This document shows, piece after piece, positions 14,342 to 18,094 of a stretch of DNA of 18,094 bases. The stretch lies in contig SXIZ01000069.1 in NCBI GenBank assembly GCA_005779525.1, forward strand, positions 1 through 18,094, in the 5' to 3' direction. This DNA is from Methylococcaceae bacterium. Lineage in GTDB: Bacteria > Pseudomonadota > Gammaproteobacteria > Methylococcales > Methylomonadaceae. The translations under genes and the position numbers were made by a program. Positions within the stretch are counted from its first letter, which is position 1. Every line of letters begins with the position of its first letter. The notes beneath the pieces were generated by a model, which saw only the letters and a list, made by a program, of their open reading frames with translations, searched no databases and was not told the origin of the DNA.

Positions 14342-16483
14342 TTAACCTGCCACCTTGATTTGACCCAGTTTTAAAGCAGACAGCACCTGTTCTTTGGGTC
14401 CGTCTGCGACAATTTTTCCCGCATCTAAAATAATAATGCGATCCACTAAAGATAATAGCGAGGTGCGATGGGTGACCAATAATAAGGTTTTATTATTAAT
14501 ATGCTCTGCTAAGCGGCGTTTAAAACCATCTTCCGTACTGTTATCCATCGAATTGGTAGGCTCGTCAAATAAATAGATAGGTGGAGACAGCAATAATGCC
14601 CGGGCGACCGAAATACTCTGCCGCTGGCCACCCGATAACGAGCTGCCGCGTTCACCCACGGGGAGGTCAAAACCTTGCGGATGCTGATTGACAAATTGCG
14701 TGACTCCCGCAATTTCGGCGGCCTCCAAAATCATCTGATCATCAGCATAGCGAGAGCCTAAGGTAATATTGTCTTTTACACTGCCAAACATCAGTGAAAT
14801 ATCTTGGGGGACGTAGCCAATTTGGCGACGTAAGTCCGAGGGATCGATTTGACGAATATCCGTGCCGTCAATTTGAATTGCCCCTTCTTGCGGCTCATAA
14901 AAGCCCATCAATAATTTTTCTAAGCTGGTTTTTCCTGAGCCAATGCGGCCTAAAAAAGCAACGTGTTCACCTGGATTAATTTTAAAAGAAATATCATCTA
15001 GGGCTTTCAGTTGTTGGTTAGGATAGGAAAATGAGACATTTTTAAATTCAATGCTGCCGCTAAATTTTGGTCGATGGAGATACTTTTTACTCTCTTCGCG
15101 TTCCACAGGCTGAGCCATCAACGCGGTCAGCGATTCTAACGATTGCCGTGCTGAATCATATTTGATCATCAAGGCGGCTATTTTGCCAATGGGCGCTAGG
15201 GCCCGTTGGGTGAGTAAAGAACAAGCTATTAACCCCCCCATGGTTAATTCGCCTTTGCTGATTAAGTGCACTGCATAAACGACGGTAACGACATTGGTCA
15301 TTTGGTTGAGCAGGGCGCTGAAATTAACCGCTAAATTTGAAAATAGTCGAGTTTTTAAGCTTAAGCTACTCATTTTGCCAATGGTTTCTTCCCATTTGCG
15401 TTGGGATTGGCCTTCAGCGCCCGTACCTTTGATAGTTTCTAAATTACTTAACGATTCGTAAAGCGTCGCACCTTTTTGTGCGGCAAATTGCGATAAATCG
15501 CGAGACATTTTGTGCAATGGACGCTGCAGCAAATAACCGCCAATAATGGCAATCGGAATCACCGTCAGCGGAATAAACACCATATTGCCACCAATAATGA
15601 CGATGACCCACAAAAATAGAAATAAAAATGGAACGTCGATGAGGACAGTTAAGGTGGCAGAGGTTAAGAAATCTCTGAAGGTATCGAATTCGTTAAAATT
15701 ATTAGCAAATACGCCAATGGAGTTGGGCCTAGAGGCTAATTTAATCCCCATTACGCGTTCAAAAATTGTGGCAGAGAGTATGATTTCCGCCCGCTTGCTA
15801 GCGGTATCAATGAAATAATTGCGCAAAGCTTTCATCATGAAATCAAACACATGAATTATCGTGATACCAATGGCTAACACCCAGAGTGTGTCAATTGCAT
15901 GATTAGGTACCACGCGGTCGTAAACATTCATGGTAAACAACGGTGTGCTAATCGCAAACAGGTTAACTAATAGCGAGGCCACCAGTACTTCGGTATAAAT
16001 CGGCCAGGATTTGAAAATGACATCCCAAAACCAATGTAAAGATTTGGGGCGCAGTGTTTCTGTGGAACGGCTATCAAATTGATGCTTTTGTTGCACAAAA
16101 AATACGTTTCCGGTGTACTCTGCATTCAGTTCTTCTAAGGGCAGTGTTTTAATACCGTCATTGCTTTCGGGTACTAAAATCGTGCACTGATTATCTTTAA
16201 TCTTGAGTAGGATACAGGCATTTTTATTGCGCAAAAGTAGTACTGCAGGTAACACCAGATTGGAAATGCGTTCCAAGGGGCGTTTGACTAAACCTGCTGA
16301 AATCCCTGCTCGACTAGCGGCACGGGCAAAAAGCTGGGGTGTAAGTAAATTATTTTCTAAAGGCAAACCCGCGATTAAGGCATCAGCTGAGTGTGGAGTG
16401 TGGAGTAATTTACAGAGAGATATTAATGTCAACAATAATGGGTCATTAATTTGAGCAGGGCTGTGAGCGTCGTTTCTGTTCAT
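14342..16483 (-). CDS. Type I secretion ABC transporter/permease with C39-like domain (LapB-like)
   Basis: This half-size exporter drives transport of a large RTX-type adhesin by ATP hydrolysis. From the ATG at 16483 it has 713 residues, matching LapB. Residues about 10-135 form a C39-like domain in which the catalytic Cys and His motifs of true peptidases are missing (SLCKLLHTPHS; ACILLKI), so it should bind rather than cut its substrate. A six-span transmembrane domain follows (about 160-440). The nucleotide-binding domain has Walker A GRIGSGKT (512-519), signature LSGGQRQS (from 616), Walker B IYLFDEP with catalytic Glu at 641, and the H-loop His at 672; all are intact. A GTG at 16546 would extend the N-terminus by 21 residues, but these are not family-like. 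It is the first gene of the minus-strand operon. Confidence 0.92.
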   Translation of the reverse strand: MNRNDAHSPAQINDPLLLTLISLCKLLHTPHSADALIAGLPLENNLLTPQLFARAASRAGISAGLVKRPLERISNLVLPAVLLLRNKNACILLKIKDNQCTILVPESNDGIKTLPLEELNAEYTGNVFFVQQKHQFDSRSTETLRPKSLHWFWDVIFKSWPIYTEVLVASLLVNLFAISTPLFTMNVYDRVVPNHAIDTLWVLAIGITIIHVFDFMMKALRNYFIDTASKRAEIILSATIFERVMGIKLASRPNSIGVFANNFNEFDTFRDFLTSATLTVLIDVPFLFLFLWVIVIIGGNMVFIPLTVIPIAIIGGYLLQRPLHKMSRDLSQFAAQKGATLYESLSNLETIKGTGAEGQSQRKWEETIGKMSSLSLKTRLFSNLAVNFSALLNQMTNVVTVVYAVHLISKGELTMGGLIACSLLTQRALAPIGKIAALMIKYDSARQSLESLTALMAQPVEREESKKYLHRPKFSGSIEFKNVSFSYPNQQLKALDDISFKINPGEHVAFLGRIGSGKTSLEKLLMGFYEPQEGAIQIDGTDIRQIDPSDLRRQIGYVPQDISLMFGSVKDNITLGSRYADDQMILEAAEIAGVTQFVNQHPQGFDLPVGERGSSLSGGQRQSISVARALLLSPPIYLFDEPTNSMDNSTEDGFKRRLAEHINNKTLLLVTHRTSLLSLVDRIIILDAGKIVADGPKEQVLSALKLGQIKVAG

Positions 16484-16592
16484 AGGCAGAGGATTTCGCA
16501 AAAATATAATTGAGTGTTGACGGTATACAAAGATTATGCCGCTCACTAGAATAGCATAATATACTTCAATAATACTTTACCGGGGTGCATCA
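16484..16592. promoter_or_regulatory. Divergent promoter region between the ABC transporter operon and the adhesin side
   Basis: In this 109-bp spacer both sides must start transcription. For the plus strand a possible pair is TATACA (16524-16529) and TAGAAT (16547-16552, 5 of 6), 17 bp apart and about 40 bases before the start at 16593. No convincing pair was found for the minus strand. The sequence is AT-rich overall. Confidence 0.3.
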
Positions 16593-16931
16593 ATGCCATA
16601 CGTCATTAAAAACAGTTCTGGAAAAATCGTAGGCGCATTTGAGGATGAGCAGAAAATTACGAGCGAATGGGTGGAGGAGGAGGACAAGGAACTGCAATCA
16701 TATAAACAAGAACTTAAGTCCCAGGTACAGGCTAAAAATGAAATGCAAATTTCAGATTTGGATTTAATCCGGGTACTTGAGGATTTAACCGAATTATTGA
16801 TTAAAAAGCAGGTGATCGCATTTACTGAGTTACCTATCTTTGCGCAACAAAAATTAGGTACTCGTCAAAAAATGCGGACCGATATGGTGTCGTTAAAATC
16901 ATTAATTAATGAAGATGAGGGTATTTTTTAA
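16593..16931 (+). CDS. Small tryptophan-synthase-beta-like family protein (not an enzyme)
   Basis: The 112-residue acidic protein starts MPYVIKNSSGKIVGAFEDE and has the segment SDLDLIRVLEDLTELLIKKQVIAFTELPIFAQQKL (in two parts, about residues 55-90). This pattern belongs to small proteins often named tryptophan synthase subunit beta-like. It lacks any PLP-binding motif and is far too short to be TrpB, so the name is only historical. The middle (about 25-50) is strongly charged and likely helical. A GGGGTG ribosome-binding site (16582-16587) precedes the ATG. It lies divergently from the transporter operon and upstream of the adhesin, which suggests a link to that system; the function is unknown. 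Confidence 0.7.
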   Translation: MPYVIKNSSGKIVGAFEDEQKITSEWVEEEDKELQSYKQELKSQVQAKNEMQISDLDLIRVLEDLTELLIKKQVIAFTELPIFAQQKLGTRQKMRTDMVSLKSLINEDEGIF

Positions 16932-16935
16932 TAAA

Positions 16936-16951
16936 TTTGTACTTTAGTGCA
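16936..16951 (+). repeat. Element A: 16-bp repeat upstream of the 74-residue gene
   Basis: TTTGTACTTTAGTGCA differs at one base from the element at 17320-17335. Its core is an imperfect inverted repeat (TGTACT-TT-AGTGCA). A -35-like TTGTTA begins 2 bases downstream (16953-16958), the same offset as in the second copy. It may be an activator site for both genes. Confidence 0.5.
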
Positions 16952-17041
16952 ATTGTTATACACATCCAGTTAGCTTAATCTTTATCTTGAATAAAAGTTT
17001 ATAACGTTGAGTTTTAAATAGGCACAACAAGCGAGAAAGCA

Positions 17042-17266
17042 ATGAAAACCTTGGATTTAAATGATTTATTGTTAGATGAAAATAATGATGCATTAAGTGA
17101 TTATTTACGTGTATCGATATCTAACGATGGCAATGGCGCAACAGTAACTGTATCAACCGTGGATGAACACCCAGTTGTTTACACCTCAGTGTTCCACGGT
17201 TCTACCGCAACAGATTTGGCTGAAATGCTGGCTAGTTGTGAACATTTAGACAGTGGTAACCATTAA
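17042..17266 (+). CDS. Small protein resembling a free-standing type I secretion C-terminal domain
   Basis: The 74-residue acidic product reads TLDLNDLLLDENNDALSDYL, then RVSISNDGNGATVTVSTVDE, then a short strand and TATDLAEMLAS. This order (L-D-L-x-D-L-L, D-x-Y-L, a beta strand with G-x-x-V-x-V, then a final amphipathic helix) is that of the C-terminal target domain of VC_A0849-type RTX adhesins, normally found at the end of proteins thousands of residues long. Here it stands alone, 158 bases before an adhesin of just that type. It has no signal peptide and one cysteine. The ribosome-binding site is weak (GAGAAAG). It could be a secreted small substrate, a competitor or pilot for the transporter, or the remnant of a broken adhesin gene; the upstream spacer shows no coding remnant. 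The similarity is recalled by pattern, not by alignment. Confidence 0.6.
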   Translation: MKTLDLNDLLLDENNDALSDYLRVSISNDGNGATVTVSTVDEHPVVYTSVFHGSTATDLAEMLASCEHLDSGNH

Positions 17267-17319
17267 GTTGAGAGTTTCTGTTGAACAAAAAATGTGAAAT
17301 ACACCAAGTAAATGCTTTG

Positions 17320-17335
17320 TTTGTACTTTAGTACA
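17320..17335 (+). repeat. Element B: 16-bp repeat upstream of the adhesin gene
   Basis: TTTGTACTTTAGTACA matches element A at 15 of 16 positions. Its core TGTACT-TT-AGTACA (17322-17335) is a perfect inverted repeat with 6-bp arms, typical for a dimeric regulator. It ends 1 base before the -35 element of the candidate adhesin promoter. Confidence 0.55.
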
Positions 17336-17336
17336 C

Positions 17337-17365
17337 TTCACATATTTGCAATTAAGCACCATAGT
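17337..17365 (+). promoter_or_regulatory. Candidate promoter of the LapA-like adhesin gene
   Basis: TTCACA (17337-17342, 5 of 6 to the -35 consensus) and CATAGT (17360-17365, 4 of 6) are 17 bp apart. The weak -10 together with the adjoining inverted repeat at 17322-17335 fits a promoter needing an activator. It would give a leader of roughly 50 bases before the start at 17425. Confidence 0.4.
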
Positions 17366-17424
17366 TAAGGCAAGCGTTGAATAAAATAACGCAAAAACAA
17401 ACAGGTTTGGTTAAGGGGATTTAG

Positions 17425-18094
17425 ATGGAAAGTTTAGGTGTTGTAAAGACAATACAAGGTACAGTGAAAGCCATTGCTAGTGATGGTACAGAGCGAGTAT
17501 TGCATGTTGGCGATCAAGTATTCGTGGGTGAAAAAATAGTCACTGGCGCCGATGGTGTCGTTGGCTTAGATTTGAAAAATGGAAGTTTTTTAACTTTAGC
17601 GCAAAATTCTAGCGAGTTATTGACGGCAGATATCTTAGCAGGGAATGACTTGCTAGGAGGTAAAGCCGTTGTACCTGATCTAAATGTCGATGCGCCTCCC
17701 TCGCCGCCTCAAGGAAAATCTGTTGATGTTGCGGAATTACAAAACGCCTTATTACAGGGTGTTGACCCTACAAAATCATTACCCGCTTCAGCCGCAGGTC
17801 CAACCTCTGCAGGCGTAACGAATGCAGTCGATGCGGGCGATAATGAAGGTGGCACTCCGGCGATTAGAGATTATCTCAATCCAGAGGCTTTGCCAGATAG
17901 CGGCTACGGAACCATAGGCGTTTTTTCAGGCTTATTTCAATCGGTAAGTAATTTTTTTAATACCAATTTCTTATTGCAGCGCACTATTAACCCTGTTAAA
18001 ACCCAGACTCCACCGCCTACCCCTTCTAATTTTGAAGGTATTCCTGCGGATGGTGATTTTTCACCTGTACGTCGTCCTGGTCAGCCGTTTACAC
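17425..18094 (+). CDS. LapA-like giant RTX adhesin, N-terminal retention module, cut by window edge
   Basis: LapA-type adhesins are exported by LapBCE transporters and held in the outer-membrane pore by an N-terminal retention module until the periplasmic protease LapG cuts it off. The 223 visible residues begin with the module: VVKTIQGTVKAIASDGTERVL in two halves (6-26), VGDQVFVGEKIVTGADGVVGLDL, GSFLTLAQNSSELL, then VAELQNALLQGVDPT (102-116), which in LapA precedes the cleavage site. The site itself is S122-A-A-G125, a variant of the usual T/A/P-A-A-G. After it comes YLNPEALPDSGYGTIG and a Pro-rich stretch. There is no Sec signal, as expected for type I export. An AAGGGGA site (17413-17419) supports the start. 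The repeat region and C-terminus lie beyond the window. Confidence 0.92.
   Translation, partial: MESLGVVKTIQGTVKAIASDGTERVLHVGDQVFVGEKIVTGADGVVGLDLKNGSFLTLAQNSSELLTADILAGNDLLGGKAVVPDLNVDAPPSPPQGKSVDVAELQNALLQGVDPTKSLPASAAGPTSAGVTNAVDAGDNEGGTPAIRDYLNPEALPDSGYGTIGVFSGLFQSVSNFFNTNFLLQRTINPVKTQTPPPTPSNFEGIPADGDFSPVRRPGQPFT
17788..17799 (+). other. Predicted LapG-type dialanine cleavage site in the adhesin
   Basis: Codons for S122-A123-A124-G125 lie directly after the LQNALLQGVDPT segment. In Pseudomonas fluorescens LapA the protease LapG cuts between the two alanines of T-A-A-G at residues 108-109. Position and context agree here, with serine in place of threonine. No lapG or lapD gene is in the window. 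Confidence 0.7.

Noticed and set aside
16484..16546. 21-residue N-terminal extension of the ABC transporter from a GTG at 16546
   Set aside because: The extension does not look like the family N-terminus and would cover the divergent promoter region; the ATG at 16483 gives the expected length.
16956..16964. TTATACACA as a third DnaA box
   Set aside because: It is a single site with a variant base, in an AT-rich promoter region far from the other two; chance is likely.

Overview
The window looks like a gammaproteobacterial chromosome of moderate GC content. The gene order yfgD-wrbA-DUF2069-hda next to a divergent priA, the hemC-hemD-hemX-hemY cluster, and a Lap-type (LapA/B/C/E) adhesin secretion locus are all typical of that class. 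The genus cannot be fixed from what is visible. No tRNA, rRNA, CRISPR array or insertion sequence was seen.

Region 1 (1-2808): the 5' end of priA (primosomal helicase) points left. It is separated by an AT-rich 350-bp spacer from a rightward operon of four tightly packed genes: an ArsC-like YfgD, a WrbA-type flavoprotein, a small DUF2069 membrane protein, and the DnaA-regulating ATPase homologue Hda. The spacer carries two exact DnaA boxes in the same orientation, so replication restart (PriA), DnaA inactivation (Hda) and DnaA binding sites sit side by side.

Region 2 (2809-5867): a DUF502 membrane protein follows, then a 540-residue predicted secreted protein of a family without known function. 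Its 3' end and the following 377-bp spacer hold several perfect inverted repeats.

Region 3 (5868-10123): hemC-hemD-hemX-hemY is an operon making uroporphyrinogen III, with two membrane-anchored accessory proteins. Three of its four genes use TTG or GTG starts. It ends at a strong symmetrical terminator shared with the convergent gene.

Region 4 (10152-18094): this is a type I secretion locus for a giant adhesin. On the minus strand lie an ABC transporter with a degenerate C39 domain (LapB-like), a HlyD-type adaptor (LapC-like), a LuxR-type regulator with a degenerate receiver domain, and a TolC/LapE-like outer-membrane channel fused to a C-terminal NTF2-like domain. Divergently on the plus strand are a small tryptophan-synthase-beta-like protein, a 74-residue protein that looks like a free-standing type I secretion C-terminal domain, and the N-terminus of a LapA-like adhesin with retention module and LapG-type dialanine site, cut off by the window end. 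A near-identical 16-bp element with an inverted-repeat core lies upstream of both the 74-residue gene and the adhesin gene, which suggests co-regulation. The co-directional small gene, the shared upstream element, the regulator and the modified TolC are the least conventional parts of the window.
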